Shown: in pieces, positions 17,548-26,903 of the stretch
Numbering within the stretch: the stretch's first letter is position 1
How the letters are laid out: each line of letters starts with the position of its first letter
DNA from: Clostridiaceae bacterium UBA6110
GTDB lineage: Bacteria > Bacillota > Clostridia > Clostridiales > Clostridiaceae
Assembly (NCBI GenBank): GCA_002428415.1
Contig: DIWI01000056.1
Location: 8,788 to 72,787 of the forward strand
Length of the DNA: 64,000 nt
Direction of reading: 5' to 3'
Position numbers and translations under genes: made by a program
The notes under the pieces: model-generated
What the model was told of the DNA's origin: nothing
The model's input: the letters and a program-made list of their open reading frames with translations, nothing else
Databases searched by the model: none

Positions 17548-17570
17548 GGATACAATAAAGGAAATTACAC

Positions 17571-17597
17571 AGGACCGTCATTTACTCTGACGGTCCT
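17571..17597. terminator. bidirectional intrinsic terminator
   Basis: Perfect 10-bp stem AGGACCGTCA / TGACGGTCCT with a seven-base loop between convergent genes. T-rich sequence follows on the plus strand. Confidence 0.85.
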
Positions 17598-17612
17598 GCT
17601 TTATTCAGGTGA

Positions 17613-18029
17613 CTATTCGCTTCTGTGGCTGAACTGCCAGATTATGCCATACTTGTCCTTCAGGCTTCCGTAGCATTTGCTCCAGAATGTCTCCTGCAGG
17701 TCCATCTCAACAGTTCCGCCTTCCTTCATAGTTGCGAACCATGCCTTTATCTTATCCATATCCGTGTCTACAACTGTAAGGCTGATGTTGTTTCCGACTA
17801 CAAGCGGCATTCCAGGCCATGTGTCGGAAAACATAATGGTATCTCCGGATATTACAAGCTCGGTGTGCATCACAAGGTCCTTCGCAGCATCAGGGATCGG
17901 ATGTTCTTCGTTTGGAGGCATGCTTCCAAAGGTCATGAAATTCGGCTCATTTGTTTCGAATGCCTTCTGATAGAATGTGACAGCTTCACGGCAATTTCCG
18001 TCAAAGTTGATATATACCTGTATTGCCAT
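17613..18029 (-). CDS. VOC-superfamily protein of the PhnB-like type
   Basis: 138 residues with the opening IQVYINFDGNCREAVTFYQKAF and the paired beta-alpha-beta units of the vicinal oxygen chelate fold. PhnB-like members mostly lack assigned activity; some are dismissed as 3-demethylubiquinone methyltransferase by old annotations. The late segment DKYGIIWQFSH is typical. A standalone gene with AAGGAGAATC before the ATG. Function unknown. Confidence 0.9.
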   Translation of the reverse strand: MAIQVYINFDGNCREAVTFYQKAFETNEPNFMTFGSMPPNEEHPIPDAAKDLVMHTELVISGDTIMFSDTWPGMPLVVGNNISLTVVDTDMDKIKAWFATMKEGGTVEMDLQETFWSKCYGSLKDKYGIIWQFSHRSE

Positions 18030-18299
18030 ATCGGATTCTCCTTAAAAATATAGTACGGTACTCCCGCCAATTCGATTGTATATCTACCTATTCAAGCTGT
18101 ATAGGAGTCCGTAACATGTTGACTCAAAATTTCCAATCCGTTAACTCTATATTCATCCAATCTAACATAATTTAATCGGATGTCACATTATCTTCACAAT
18201 ACGTATACGGAAATGCAACCAATTGTTCTGAACTGCTTCATCCTCAGTTAACACCTCAATGCTAACATTAATACACTAAACATAAAGGCTTAAGGTGAA
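18030..18299. other. AT-rich intergenic region without a gene
   Basis: No open frame or RNA gene is recognisable here. It contains the upstream region of the VOC gene and, on the plus strand, TTGACT near 18119, with no well-spaced -10 partner. Possible promoter for the structured region that follows, but I cannot fix one. Confidence 0.4.
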
Positions 18300-18680
18300 T
18301 GTTTGGAGTTGCCCGGAAACAGCTCAAGACTTCATCCGTACCTTTATGGAAATGTTTCTAAAAATGCAATGCTCCATCAGGGATATCCACAACCATCAAA
18401 TCTTTACTTAGGCATGATGCCGAGAGAAGCAGATCATGGGCTGCAAAGACCTGGAAGTTGCAAAAGAAGGTAAAGCCCTTCAAACATTTCAAATCATTCA
18501 GTCAGGGAAGATGGTCTGAAGTATCCCGTTAAAAGCTTCCCTGACATGCGAAAAGGCCGCCTGAAAGACAAACAGGTGAAGGCTGCACAAGCCCGAAACC
18601 AGAGTATCTTCAGGCGGTTTCACTATGCCAGCCGCTTAGGGGTCAGGAAAATACCCGAAAAACAGAAAATGTTTCTGAAA
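18300..18680 (+). ncRNA. candidate structured non-coding RNA, class not identified
   Basis: The stretch is more GC-rich than its flanks and rich in compensable helices: GTCAGGGAAG at 18500-18509 pairs exactly with CTTCCCTGAC (18535-18544); CCGCCTGAA at 18557-18565 with TTCAGGCGG (18609-18617); GGGATA near 18380 with TATCCC near 18522, enclosing other pairs; GGCA-TGA-TGCC near 18411; and CAGAAA-ATG-TTTCTG near 18663. All reading frames carry stops and the one 62-codon frame looks non-coding. It does not show hallmarks of tmRNA, RNase P, SRP, 6S, lysine riboswitch or group II intron. Clostridia carry abundant large RNAs such as the raiA-motif (SAR) RNA; membership there is only a hypothesis. 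Strand is inferred from the terminator and gene direction downstream. Confidence 0.45.
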
Positions 18681-18729
18681 AATTCAGTGTTCAAATATAA
18701 CTTTTCTGTTGTAATTTCTCCTGCCATGC

Positions 18730-18735
18730 TATAAA
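18730..18735 (+). promoter_or_regulatory. extended -10 element, candidate dapF promoter
   Basis: TGC-TATAAA (extended -10) at 18727-18735 with a poor -35 (TGTTGT, 17 bases upstream). Transcripts would start near 18742 and pass through the terminator hairpin at 18798 before dapF. Confidence 0.4.
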
Positions 18736-18797
18736 ATATACCTAATTTGTTTCCAGATAATGCATCATTTTTAGGAAGCAATCAGTGAGTATTACCC

Positions 18798-18830
18798 AAC
18801 GGCGGGCCCAAGGTCCCGCCGTTTTCTTTT
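18798..18830 (+). terminator. strong hairpin terminator 47 bases before dapF, possible attenuator
   Basis: Stem AACGGCGGG / CCCGCCGTT with an eight-base loop and a T-rich tail. It either ends the preceding RNA or acts as a leader terminator for dapF; no other promoter is visible between it and the gene, which favours attenuation. Confidence 0.85.
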
Positions 18831-18876
18831 ATTATATATATCTATCCTATCTTTTTACTATTTTGGGGAGGTTACC

Positions 18877-19716
18877 ATGGAATTTACTAAAATGCACGGT
18901 GCTGGCAATGACTACATTTATTTCAATTGCCTCGAGAACATGATTGAAGACCCTGAGAATTTGAGCATAAAGCTCTCAGACAGGCACTTTTCCATCGGCG
19001 GTGACGGTATTGTCCTGATTTGTCCATCATCATCAGCTGATGTCAGGATGAGGATGTTCAATGCAGACGGCTCCGAAGGAAAAATGTGCGGCAACGCCAT
19101 AAGATGCGTAGCCAAATACATCTATGACAGAGGTATTGTAAGAAACGAAGACATCGATGTTGAAACCCTATCAGGAATCAAGAGTATCCATGTCTTCGCA
19201 GAAAACGGAAAGGTTACTGCAGCAACAGTGAACATGGGCAGAGCAGCAGGGCTCACAGCAGACGAGATTACGATCGAGGAAGGTAAAGGAAAATTCCTAG
19301 TCGATTATCCAATAGAAGCATCAGGTGAAACCTGGAATGTTACTACCGTATCCATGGGGAATCCACATATCGTAACCTTTGTTCCTGAGGTAAAGAATCT
19401 TGATCTTATTAAGATAGGACCGCATTTTGAGAACAGCCCCCTGTTTCCTGAAAGGATAAACACTGAATTCGTGAGGGTGATCGACCGCACGACACTGGAG
19501 ATGAGGGTCTGGGAAAGAGGAAGCGGAGAAACACTTGCATGCGGAACAGGTGCATGTGCGACAGTCACCGCAGCAGTGCTGAACGGCTATTGCGACAAGG
19601 ATACTGATATCACTGTCAAGCTTATAGGTGGGGACCTGGTAATAAGGTATACCGACGATGCGGTATTCATGACAGGTAATGCGGTCGAAGCCTTCACCGG
19701 AAATGTTGAGATATAG
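18877..19716 (+). CDS. dapF: diaminopimelate epimerase DapF
   Basis: 279 residues. DapF converts LL- to meso-diaminopimelate for lysine and peptidoglycan. Both catalytic cysteines are visible: C71 in GKMCGNAIRC and C222 in ETLACGTGACATV, with the opening KMHGAGNDYIYF. GGGGAGG precedes the ATG. dapL follows after six bases, so the two steps LL-DAP synthesis and epimerisation are made together. Lysine biosynthesis genes dapA and dapB are not in the window. Confidence 0.97.
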   Translation: MEFTKMHGAGNDYIYFNCLENMIEDPENLSIKLSDRHFSIGGDGIVLICPSSSADVRMRMFNADGSEGKMCGNAIRCVAKYIYDRGIVRNEDIDVETLSGIKSIHVFAENGKVTAATVNMGRAAGLTADEITIEEGKGKFLVDYPIEASGETWNVTTVSMGNPHIVTFVPEVKNLDLIKIGPHFENSPLFPERINTEFVRVIDRTTLEMRVWERGSGETLACGTGACATVTAAVLNGYCDKDTDITVKLIGGDLVIRYTDDAVFMTGNAVEAFTGNVEI

Positions 19717-19722
19717 GAGAGA

Positions 19723-20913
19723 ATGATGAAGATTAACAGCAACTACCTGAACCTTGAGGAGAGCTACCTGTTCTCCACTATTGCCAGAAAAATCGAAGAG
19801 TACCAGAAGGAAAACAAGGACGCAAAAATTATAAGGCTCGGCATCGGAGATGTCACACTCCCCCTTGCTGAAGAAGTCATCAAGAGCCTTCATAAGGCAG
19901 TTGATGACATGGCCGACAAAAGCACCTTCAAGGGCTATGGACCAGAACAGGGCTATGGATTCCTGAGGGATGCGGTAAGGGACTACTACGGGAGCTATGG
20001 CGCAAAGCTTGAATCCACCGAGATATTCATAAGCGACGGAGCCAAGAGCGACCTGGCTAACATCCTTGATATATTCCATATTGATAACAGGGTGCTTGTT
20101 CCGAACCCGGTTTACCCTGTATACCTTGACACAAACATCATGCTTGGGAGGAATGTCACCTTCATAGATGCCAACATGGAGAACGGATTCCTGCCGATGC
20201 CGGATGAAAGCATCCCTGCAGATATCATCTACCTCTGCTCCCCTAACAACCCCACAGGAGCGGTCTATTCAAGGGAAGCCCTTGAGAAGTGGGTCAGCTA
20301 CGCCCTTAAGTGCAATGCAGTGATACTGTTTGACTCCGCCTACGAGTCATACATCGTGGACAAGGACCTTCCAAGATCGATATATGAGATTGAAGGAGCC
20401 AAATCCTGCGCAATAGAGTTCAATTCACTTTCGAAGACTGCAGGATTCACAGGAACAAGGCTTGGATACACCATAGTGCCACATGGCCTGGTCTTCGAGG
20501 GCACAAGCCTCAATAAGCTATGGCTAAGACGGCAGACCACCAAGTTCAACGGAGTTCCTTACATAATACAAAAGGCTGCTGAGGCAGTATTTACAGAGGA
20601 AGGACAGAAGGAAATCCGTGCAAACATCGAATACTACAGGGAGAATGCAAGGATAATAGCTGAGACACTTGATTCGCTTGGCGTCTGGTATACAGGTGGA
20701 AAGAATTCACCTTACATATGGCTCAAGGCTTTTGACGGCATGACCTCATGGGAATTCTTCGACTATCTGCTTAGAGAAGCGAACATCGTTGGTACTCCGG
20801 GAGCAGGCTTCGGAGTCAACGGAGAAGTCTTCTTCAGACTTACAGCATTCGGAAACAGGGAAAACACCATCGAAGCCATGAATAGACTCAAGAAGTTAAG
20901 AAACAAAGCATAG
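19723..20913 (+). CDS. dapL: LL-diaminopimelate aminotransferase DapL
   Basis: 396 residues, fold-type I aminotransferase. The PLP lysine is K238 in NSLSKTAGFTGTRLGY; PNPVYPVYLD, SPNNPTGAVY and DSAYESY are typical of DapL, which makes LL-DAP from tetrahydrodipicolinate and glutamate in one step and bypasses the succinyl or acetyl route. Two adjacent ATGs are possible starts; the second has better spacing from AGGAGAGA. A terminator hairpin follows immediately. Confidence 0.96.
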   Translation: MMKINSNYLNLEESYLFSTIARKIEEYQKENKDAKIIRLGIGDVTLPLAEEVIKSLHKAVDDMADKSTFKGYGPEQGYGFLRDAVRDYYGSYGAKLESTEIFISDGAKSDLANILDIFHIDNRVLVPNPVYPVYLDTNIMLGRNVTFIDANMENGFLPMPDESIPADIIYLCSPNNPTGAVYSREALEKWVSYALKCNAVILFDSAYESYIVDKDLPRSIYEIEGAKSCAIEFNSLSKTAGFTGTRLGYTIVPHGLVFEGTSLNKLWLRRQTTKFNGVPYIIQKAAEAVFTEEGQKEIRANIEYYRENARIIAETLDSLGVWYTGGKNSPYIWLKAFDGMTSWEFFDYLLREANIVGTPGAGFGVNGEVFFRLTAFGNRENTIEAMNRLKKLRNKA

Positions 20914-20917
20914 CTGC

Positions 20918-20948
20918 AAGGCACGGGAAACCGTGCCTTCTTCATTTA
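20918..20948 (+). terminator. intrinsic terminator after dapL
   Basis: Perfect stem AAGGCACGG-GAAA-CCGTGCCTT with a GAAA tetraloop and T-rich tail. Confidence 0.92.
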
Positions 20949-20996
20949 TTTATAAACTCTCACATTCTCAATTTTTGAATAAAATTAGTCTGCTGA

Positions 20997-21033
20997 AATT
21001 TGTAAATTTTAATATTAATTTAATTTACAAATT
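20997..21033. promoter_or_regulatory. 12-bp inverted repeat upstream of the ribbon-helix-helix gene, candidate operator
   Basis: AATTTGTAAATT (20997-21008) and its exact complement AATTTACAAATT (21022-21033), separated by 13 bases, lie 40 bases before the start codon in very AT-rich DNA. Ribbon-helix-helix proteins usually bind paired repeats at their own promoters, so autoregulation is plausible. Confidence 0.5.
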
Positions 21034-21073
21034 AATTGAGCCGAGCTATTATATTCTCAAAGGAGTGATCCTA

Positions 21074-21706
21074 ATGAGTAAAAAGATATACAGCCTTCTT
21101 CTGTCGGAAGAGGTCATGAACCTTATTGATGCCGAGTGCAGAAGAAGCGGAAAAAGCAGGTCATCACTCATAGACGGTATCCTGTCATCCGCATATATGA
21201 AGGACCACCCTGCAACAAGGCTGCCGGACCTTCTCCAGAGCCTAGCCGGGTTGCTAAGCCTTGAGGATGCCCAGGTATCTGTACAAAGGCTGCTTCAGGA
21301 TACCATCGAATTCCGCACAAGCATCCGATATTCATATCAGCCGAAGATCATCTACAGGGTACGGTTTGAGACATCAGATGCAGGCACTTCTGCATTCATA
21401 AGGATTGCCACTAGGACTACATCTGCACCGCTCTTATCTATGTTTTCTGAACTATTCAGGGAGATATCTGTACACGGAGTCGGCAGAGGGCGGCAATACC
21501 TGCACATTATGTCGGAATCGGGAATCGGCCAGTACGAACTGAGAAAGGACTACCCAAAATCAGCTTCGGCAGACCAGATAGCGAATGACCTCTACAGGAC
21601 CTTCAGCTGGCTTATGGATGCCATGAACAGCTATGTGGAAGAACGAAACCGGTCCGACGATTTTCAGGTGCTTCTCGAATATCTCGACAGGAGATATGGA
21701 TTTTAA
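21074..21706 (+). CDS. ribbon-helix-helix domain protein, unknown function
   Basis: 210 residues from the ATG of MSKKIYSLLL, behind AAAGGAGTGATC; a longer frame has no support. The first 40 residues fit a CopG/MetJ-type ribbon-helix-helix DNA-binding unit (short beta strand, then EVMNLIDAECRRSGKSRSSLIDGIL). The remaining 165 residues, with a central mixed-strand region and a C-terminal helix, match no family I can name. It is 19 bases upstream of clpB and likely cotranscribed, so it may regulate this chaperone in response to stress. Confidence 0.75.
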   Translation: MSKKIYSLLLSEEVMNLIDAECRRSGKSRSSLIDGILSSAYMKDHPATRLPDLLQSLAGLLSLEDAQVSVQRLLQDTIEFRTSIRYSYQPKIIYRVRFETSDAGTSAFIRIATRTTSAPLLSMFSELFREISVHGVGRGRQYLHIMSESGIGQYELRKDYPKSASADQIANDLYRTFSWLMDAMNSYVEERNRSDDFQVLLEYLDRRYGF

Positions 21707-21725
21707 TCTTTTGGGGGGATAAGAA

Positions 21726-24317
21726 ATGAACAACGAACAATATACACAAAATGCACTGACTGCTCTGCAGGAAGCGGTAAGGTCTGCTGTAACCAATGGA
21801 AATTCAAGGATAGAGCCTGAACATTTCCTTTCTGCCCTTTTATCTGATAACGACGGGCTCATTCCAAACATACTTAGAGGAATGGAAATCGACATAACGA
21901 AATTCACAAGGTCATCTGACGAGCTGGTATCACGCCTGCCGAAGGTATCCGGTTCAACAGGTGAGCCTTCTCTTTCAATGGATGCGAACAAGGTGCTTAT
22001 GGCAGCAGAGAAGGAAATGGAAAAGATGGGAGACCACTATATAAGCGTTGAGCATATCATGCTTGGTCTCATAGATAATCCCGGAAGCAGCCTGAAGAAG
22101 CTCTTTGCCAATTTTGGAATCGCTAGGGACAGCTTCCTTGTCATGCTGAGGAAGATACGCGGGAACAGGACCGTGGATACTGACAATCCTGAAGGCACCT
22201 ACGATGCCCTGGCAAAATACGGAACAGATCTAGTCAAGATGGCGAAGGACAACAAGCTTGACCCGGTAATCGGCCGGGACGAGGAGATAAGGCATACGAT
22301 ACGGATACTTTCCCGAAAAACCAAGAACAATCCTGTCATGATCGGAGAGCCGGGCGTCGGAAAGACAGCAGTAGTTGAAGGTCTGGCACAGAGGATTGTA
22401 AGAGGCGACGTACCAGAAAACCTTAAGAACAAGACCGTGTGGTCCCTGGACATGGGTGCACTGGTTGCAGGAGCCAAGTACAGAGGTGAATTCGAGGAAA
22501 GGCTGAAAGCGGTACTTGATGAAGTCAGGAAAAGCGAAGGAAGCATAATACTTTTCATAGATGAGCTCCACAATATCGTTGGCGCAGGAAAGGCCGAGGG
22601 AAGCATGGATGCAGGCAATATGCTCAAGCCACTCCTTGCTCGCGGCGAGCTCAGGTGCATTGGTGCGACCACTCTTGATGAGTACAGGAAATACATTGAG
22701 AAGGATTCGGCTCTTGAAAGAAGGTTCCAGCCTGTCATGATCGATGAACCAAGCGTAGAGGAGACAGTATCGATACTAAGGGGACTCAAGGAAAGGTACG
22801 AGATATACCATGGAGTGACCATCCTGGACTCTGCCCTCATTCAGGCTGCAGTCCTTTCCCACAGGTACATAACCGAAAGGTTCCTCCCGGACAAGGCAAT
22901 TGACCTGGTCGATGAAGCCTGTGCGCTCATCAAGACAGAGCTAAACTCAATGCCGACCGAGATTGATGAAATAAAGCGGGACATCATGGTACTTGAGATC
23001 GAGGAGGTCTCAATGCAGAAGGAAACCGATCCTCATAGCATAAAGAAGCTTGAATCCCTAAGGCGGGAGATTGCAGAAAAGAAAGACAAGATGGCTGCCC
23101 TCACCTCCAAATGGGAGGATGAAAAATCAAAAATCAAGGGACTCAGCTCAATAAAGGAAGAGATAGATGCTGTAACCCACAAAATAGCCGAAGCTGAAAG
23201 GACCTATGACCTGAACAAGGCTGCTGAGCTTAAATATGGAAAGCTTCCTGAACTTGAAAAGAAGCTTGCGGAAATGAAGGAAAAGATAGGAGATTCAGGT
23301 AACGCCCTGCTCAGGGAAAGCGTCACTCCAGAGGAGATTGCAAAGATAGTTTCAAGATGGACAGGAATCCCGGTGTCAAAGATGGTGGAGGGCGAGCGTG
23401 AAAAGCTGCTTAAGCTCGATGAGATACTCCATAAGAGAGTCATCGGACAGGATGAGGCTGTCTCTAAGGTTGCTGATGCCATTATCAGGTCCCGGGCAGG
23501 AATCAAGGATCCGGACAGACCCATAGGCTCCTTCCTGTTTCTCGGGCCTACAGGAGTCGGAAAGACAGAGCTTGCTAAAGCGCTTACTGAGGCTCTCTTC
23601 GACAGCGAGGATAACCTTGTGAGGATCGACATGTCCGAGTACATGGAGAAGCATTCCGTAGCAAGGATGATAGGAGCACCTCCGGGATACGTAGGCTACG
23701 AGGAGGGCGGACAGCTGACAGAGGCAGTCAGAAGAAAGCCATACTCAGTCATACTGTTCGATGAAATCGAAAAGGCCCACAGGGATGTTTTCAACATAAT
23801 GCTTCAGATACTTGATGACGGAAGAATAACTGATTCACAGGGAAGGACCGTGGACTTCAAGAATACAGTCATCATACTCACTTCCAACCTGGGCTCTCAG
23901 TATATCATGGAAGGCATAGACGAGAACGGCGGCATATCGAAAGCAGCATCAGATATGGTCTTCAGGGAGCTTCGGTCCACCTTCAGGCCTGAATTCCTTA
24001 ACAGGCTTGACGACATAGTCCTCTACAAGCCGCTCATGAAGACTGAAATCAGAAAGATAGCCGGTCTGATGATCAAGGACCTGCAGGGAAGGCTTTCAGG
24101 AAGGGATATCCTCCTGAACCTTGACCAGGCTGCCGAGGACCTTATAATCGAGGAAGGCTACGATCCGGTCTATGGTGCAAGACCCCTCAAGCGGTACATA
24201 CAGTCAAGCCTTGAGACTCTTCTCGGAAGAGCACTGATATCAGGCGAAGTGACTGATGGTTCAACGGTGGATATAACCGCTGCTGAAGGAAGGCTCACAA
24301 TAAGAAAGAAAGCTTAA
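21726..24317 (+). CDS. clpB: ATP-dependent disaggregase ClpB
   Basis: 863 residues, usual ClpB length. Order: Clp N domain (1-145), AAA-1 with Walker [10 protein letters not shown] (about 205-213), a coiled-coil middle domain (about 400-520, [20 protein letters not shown] and similar) that marks ClpB rather than ClpA, C or E, and AAA-2 with [10 protein letters not shown] (about 605-614). The pore loops include [10 protein letters not shown] and GYVGYEEGG. It lacks the ClpP-docking loop. It rescues aggregated proteins with DnaK. Start follows TTTTGGGGGGATAAG. No CIRCE or CtsR box is obvious; the operator-like repeat at 20997 may serve. Confidence 0.97.
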   Translation: MNNEQYTQNALTALQEAVRSAVTNGNSRIEPEHFLSALLSDNDGLIPNILRGMEIDITKFTRSSDELVSRLPKVSGSTGEPSLSMDANKVLMAAEKEMEKMGDHYISVEHIMLGLIDNPGSSLKKLFANFGIARDSFLVMLRKIRGNRTVDTDNPEGTYDALAKYGTDLVKMAKDNKLDPVIGRDEEIRHTIRILSRKTKNNPVMIGEPGVGKTAVVEGLAQRIVRGDVPENLKNKTVWSLDMGALVAGAKYRGEFEERLKAVLDEVRKSEGSIILFIDELHNIVGAGKAEGSMDAGNMLKPLLARGELRCIGATTLDEYRKYIEKDSALERRFQPVMIDEPSVEETVSILRGLKERYEIYHGVTILDSALIQAAVLSHRYITERFLPDKAIDLVDEACALIKTELNSMPTEIDEIKRDIMVLEIEEVSMQKETDPHSIKKLESLRREIAEKKDKMAALTSKWEDEKSKIKGLSSIKEEIDAVTHKIAEAERTYDLNKAAELKYGKLPELEKKLAEMKEKIGDSGNALLRESVTPEEIAKIVSRWTGIPVSKMVEGEREKLLKLDEILHKRVIGQDEAVSKVADAIIRSRAGIKDPDRPIGSFLFLGPTGVGKTELAKALTEALFDSEDNLVRIDMSEYMEKHSVARMIGAPPGYVGYEEGGQLTEAVRRKPYSVILFDEIEKAHRDVFNIMLQILDDGRITDSQGRTVDFKNTVIILTSNLGSQYIMEGIDENGGISKAASDMVFRELRSTFRPEFLNRLDDIVLYKPLMKTEIRKIAGLMIKDLQGRLSGRDILLNLDQAAEDLIIEEGYDPVYGARPLKRYIQSSLETLLGRALISGEVTDGSTVDITAAEGRLTIRKKA

Positions 24318-24321
24318 TTAG

Positions 24322-24375
24322 CAAAGCCCAATCTTCGATGGATGGTTCCACTCTAAGATTGGGCTTTGAACTTTC
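24322..24375 (+). terminator. intrinsic terminator after clpB
   Basis: Exact 14-bp stem CAAAGCCCAATCTT / AAGATTGGGCTTTG with a 19-base loop. It lies between convergent clpB and livF and may serve both. Confidence 0.88.
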
Positions 24376-24416
24376 TTTATTTGCAATATTTCATTATGTT
24401 ATATATTTTCAAGATG

Positions 24417-25124
24417 CTACTTTGACTCTCCGAGGTATGCTTCCTTTACCTTGTCGTTGACAAGCAGCTCTTTTCCCGGACCTTCAAGAACAAGGCTTCC
24501 TGTCTCGAGAACATAGCCATAGTCAGCTATCTCAAGCGCCTTCTTTGCATTCTGTTCCACAAGGAGTATTGTGTTGCCGAGCCTGTGGATCTCCTTGATT
24601 ATTGAGAAGATCTCTTTGACAAGTATCGGAGCAAGCCCTAAGGACGGCTCATCCATCATAAGGATCTTAGGCTTTGTCATCATCGCCCTGCCGACTGCAA
24701 GCATCTGCTGCTCACCACCGGAAAGTGTTCCTGACTTCTGCCAGGATCTCTCCTTAAGCCTTGGAAACAGGTCATACACATTGTCCATGTCCTTCTTTAT
24801 GCCATCCTTGTCGTTCCTTGTGTAGGCTCCAAGGATCAGGTTTTCCTCGACTGTAAGGTTCGAGAATACCTTCCTGCCTTCAGGAACGAGAACGATCCCT
24901 TTTTTTACAATGTCCTTGGTCTTCAGTGATGACAGGTCTTCCCCGTCATAGGTCACTTTCCCATCCTTCTTCACCAGGCCCATTATGGCCCTTAGTGTAG
25001 AGGACTTGCCTGCTCCATTGGAGCCGATGAGCGTGACAATCTTGTTCTCCTCGATCTGAAGGTTGACTCCTCTGAGGGCATTGATTCCTCCATAGCTTAC
25101 ACTTAGGTTCTCTATCTTAAGCAT
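24417..25124 (-). CDS. livF: branched-chain amino acid ABC transporter ATP-binding protein LivF
   Basis: 235 residues from MLKIENLSVSYGG behind GGGGGTGG. Walker A GSNGAGKSS, signature LSGGEQQML, Walker B ILMMDEPSLGLAP, the LivF-type short sequence. It ends the liv operon and begins one base after livG stops. Confidence 0.95.
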   Translation of the reverse strand: MLKIENLSVSYGGINALRGVNLQIEENKIVTLIGSNGAGKSSTLRAIMGLVKKDGKVTYDGEDLSSLKTKDIVKKGIVLVPEGRKVFSNLTVEENLILGAYTRNDKDGIKKDMDNVYDLFPRLKERSWQKSGTLSGGEQQMLAVGRAMMTKPKILMMDEPSLGLAPILVKEIFSIIKEIHRLGNTILLVEQNAKKALEIADYGYVLETGSLVLEGPGKELLVNDKVKEAYLGESK

Positions 25125-25125
25125 T

Positions 25126-25893
25126 CTAGTCCACCCCCAGGTAAGCTTCGATGACCCTTGGATTATTCTGTATTTCTGAAGCATTACCTTCAGCTATCAG
25201 AACACCATGGTCCAGTACAAATATCTTGTCGCATATTCCCATTACAACATCCATGTGGTGCTCAATCAGGAATATGGTAAGATTGAATTCCTTGCGTATG
25301 TCTGATATGAATCCCATGAGTTCAATTGTTTCCTGTGGATTCATGCCCGCTGCAGGTTCATCAAGAAGAAGAAGCTCTGGGTCTGTTGCAAGGGCCCTCG
25401 CTATCTCAAGCCTTCTCTGCTTGCCGTATGGAAGCGAATAAGCAAGCTCGTTCCTTTCCTCATACAGCCCAACCTTCTTCAGAAGATACTCTGACTTATC
25501 ATAAAAAGCCTTCTCTTCCTTCACATAGTTCGGCAGCCTCAGGCTAGCTGAAATGACATCTGACTTTATCCTCAGGTGGTTTCCTATGAAGACATTCTCA
25601 AGTACTGTCAGCTCCTTGAAAAGCCTTATGTTCTGGAATGTCCTGCATATACCGGCCTTAGCTATCTGGTCTGGCCTCTTGTCAGCTACCTTAAGCTCCC
25701 TGTCTCCCTTGGTATAGGTAATGTCGCCTGATGTAGGCTTGTACACACCTGTAACCATATTGAATACAGTAGTCTTGCCGGCACCATTAGGTCCGATAAG
25801 TCCTACAATGGATCCGTCTTCAACAGTTGCATTGAATTCATTGACGGCTACGACACCGCCAAATCTCATCGTTACATTATTTAGTCTCAACAT
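25126..25893 (-). CDS. livG: branched-chain amino acid ABC transporter ATP-binding protein LivG
   Basis: 255 residues. Walker A GPNGAGKTT, the Liv-specific insert CRTFQNIRLFKELTVLENV, and the terminal AYLGVD. The signature is degenerate: YGKQRRLEIARAL replaces the LSGGQ form, as is common in LivG. It overlaps livM by 17 bases. Works with LivF as the ATPase pair for uptake of leucine, isoleucine or valine. Confidence 0.95.
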   Translation of the reverse strand: MLRLNNVTMRFGGVVAVNEFNATVEDGSIVGLIGPNGAGKTTVFNMVTGVYKPTSGDITYTKGDRELKVADKRPDQIAKAGICRTFQNIRLFKELTVLENVFIGNHLRIKSDVISASLRLPNYVKEEKAFYDKSEYLLKKVGLYEERNELAYSLPYGKQRRLEIARALATDPELLLLDEPAAGMNPQETIELMGFISDIRKEFNLTIFLIEHHMDVVMGICDKIFVLDHGVLIAEGNASEIQNNPRVIEAYLGVD

Positions 25894-26899
25894 GCTTCTT
25901 CACCGCCAGCATGATATTTTTCGATATCTTGCTGTCCTTCCTGAATAGTACGACCAACATGAGGATCAGTGAGAAAACCACCATCCTCAAGCCTGGAAGT
26001 GCCGGCAGCACAGTAAAGCCAAGGTTCAGCGGCCCATCAAGGAACCTCAGGACCTCCATTGCAACGGTTATGACAATGGCTGAGAACACATTGCCCTTAA
26101 TGCTTCCCATTCCCCCAAGCACGACTATAAGCAGTATGTTGAAGGTATAGGTGAACTTGAAGAAGTCAGGTGATATAGTACCAAGCTGTGAACCCATAAG
26201 TCCGCCGCCGACTCCGGCGAAGAACGCTCCAATTACGAAGCTCAGAAGCTTATGGCTGAATATGTTTATTCCCATTGACCTTGCCGCTATGTCATCCTCC
26301 CTGATTGCCTTGAAGGCCTTGCCATAGCTGCTGTTGATCAGAAGAGTCATTACAATTATCGTAAATATGGCTATTCCCCAGGTCCACGGGGTGGTCGCCC
26401 TGTTCGGGATACCCTTTAGCCCCAGAGCTCCATTGCTTACGCTCTGCATGTTTGTAAGAAGTATCCTGATTATCTCAGAAAATCCCAAAGTTGCTATTGC
26501 CAGATAATCGTCTGTGAGCTTCAGCACAGGAGCACCTATCAGAAGCGCAACAAATGCTGTGACAATCCCGGCTAATAGAATAGCAGGAAGGAATCCCAGC
26601 TCCACCTCGGCAAGCCAGGGGACTATCGGCTTCATATAGAAATTCATCTGCTTTGTAGTAGGATTCATCGTAAGAAGTCCTACTGTATAGGCACCGACAG
26701 CCATAAATCCGGCATGTCCAAGTGAGAACAGACCTGTAAATCCATTGATGAGATTCATCGACAGTGCCAGTATTACATATATCCCGCAAAGGTTTATTAT
26801 CCTAAGCTGATAGCTGTCCAGGAAAAGGTTCGCAGCGAAGAGCAAAGCTATTGCGACAGCCAGCATGACAACATATTTTGTCAATTTACCTTTTTTCAT
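25877..26899 (-). CDS. livM: branched-chain amino acid ABC transporter permease LivM
   Basis: 340 residues with about eight to ten membrane spans. The EAA loop region reads GKAFKAIREDDIAARSMGIN, and NLINGFTGLFSLGHAGFMAVGAY is the LivM hallmark. The C-terminal tail is basic (FRKDSKISKN). It starts four bases after livH ends. Confidence 0.95.
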   Translation of the reverse strand: MKKGKLTKYVVMLAVAIALLFAANLFLDSYQLRIINLCGIYVILALSMNLINGFTGLFSLGHAGFMAVGAYTVGLLTMNPTTKQMNFYMKPIVPWLAEVELGFLPAILLAGIVTAFVALLIGAPVLKLTDDYLAIATLGFSEIIRILLTNMQSVSNGALGLKGIPNRATTPWTWGIAIFTIIVMTLLINSSYGKAFKAIREDDIAARSMGINIFSHKLLSFVIGAFFAGVGGGLMGSQLGTISPDFFKFTYTFNILLIVVLGGMGSIKGNVFSAIVITVAMEVLRFLDGPLNLGFTVLPALPGLRMVVFSLILMLVVLFRKDSKISKNIMLAVKKHVETK

Positions 26900-26903
26900 G
26901 TCA

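Noticed and set aside
18546..18734. 62-codon open frame starting MRKGRLKDKQ
   Set aside because: No ribosome binding site, a composition unlike its neighbours, and it overlaps strong inverted repeats; better explained as part of a structured RNA.
18300..18876. Lysine riboswitch (L-box) before dapF
   Set aside because: The conserved L-box elements are not recognisable and the helix layout differs.
24417..25124. Extended livF start 20 codons upstream
   Set aside because: The extra residues overlap the end of livG and do not resemble LivF; the internal ATG follows GGGGGTGG.
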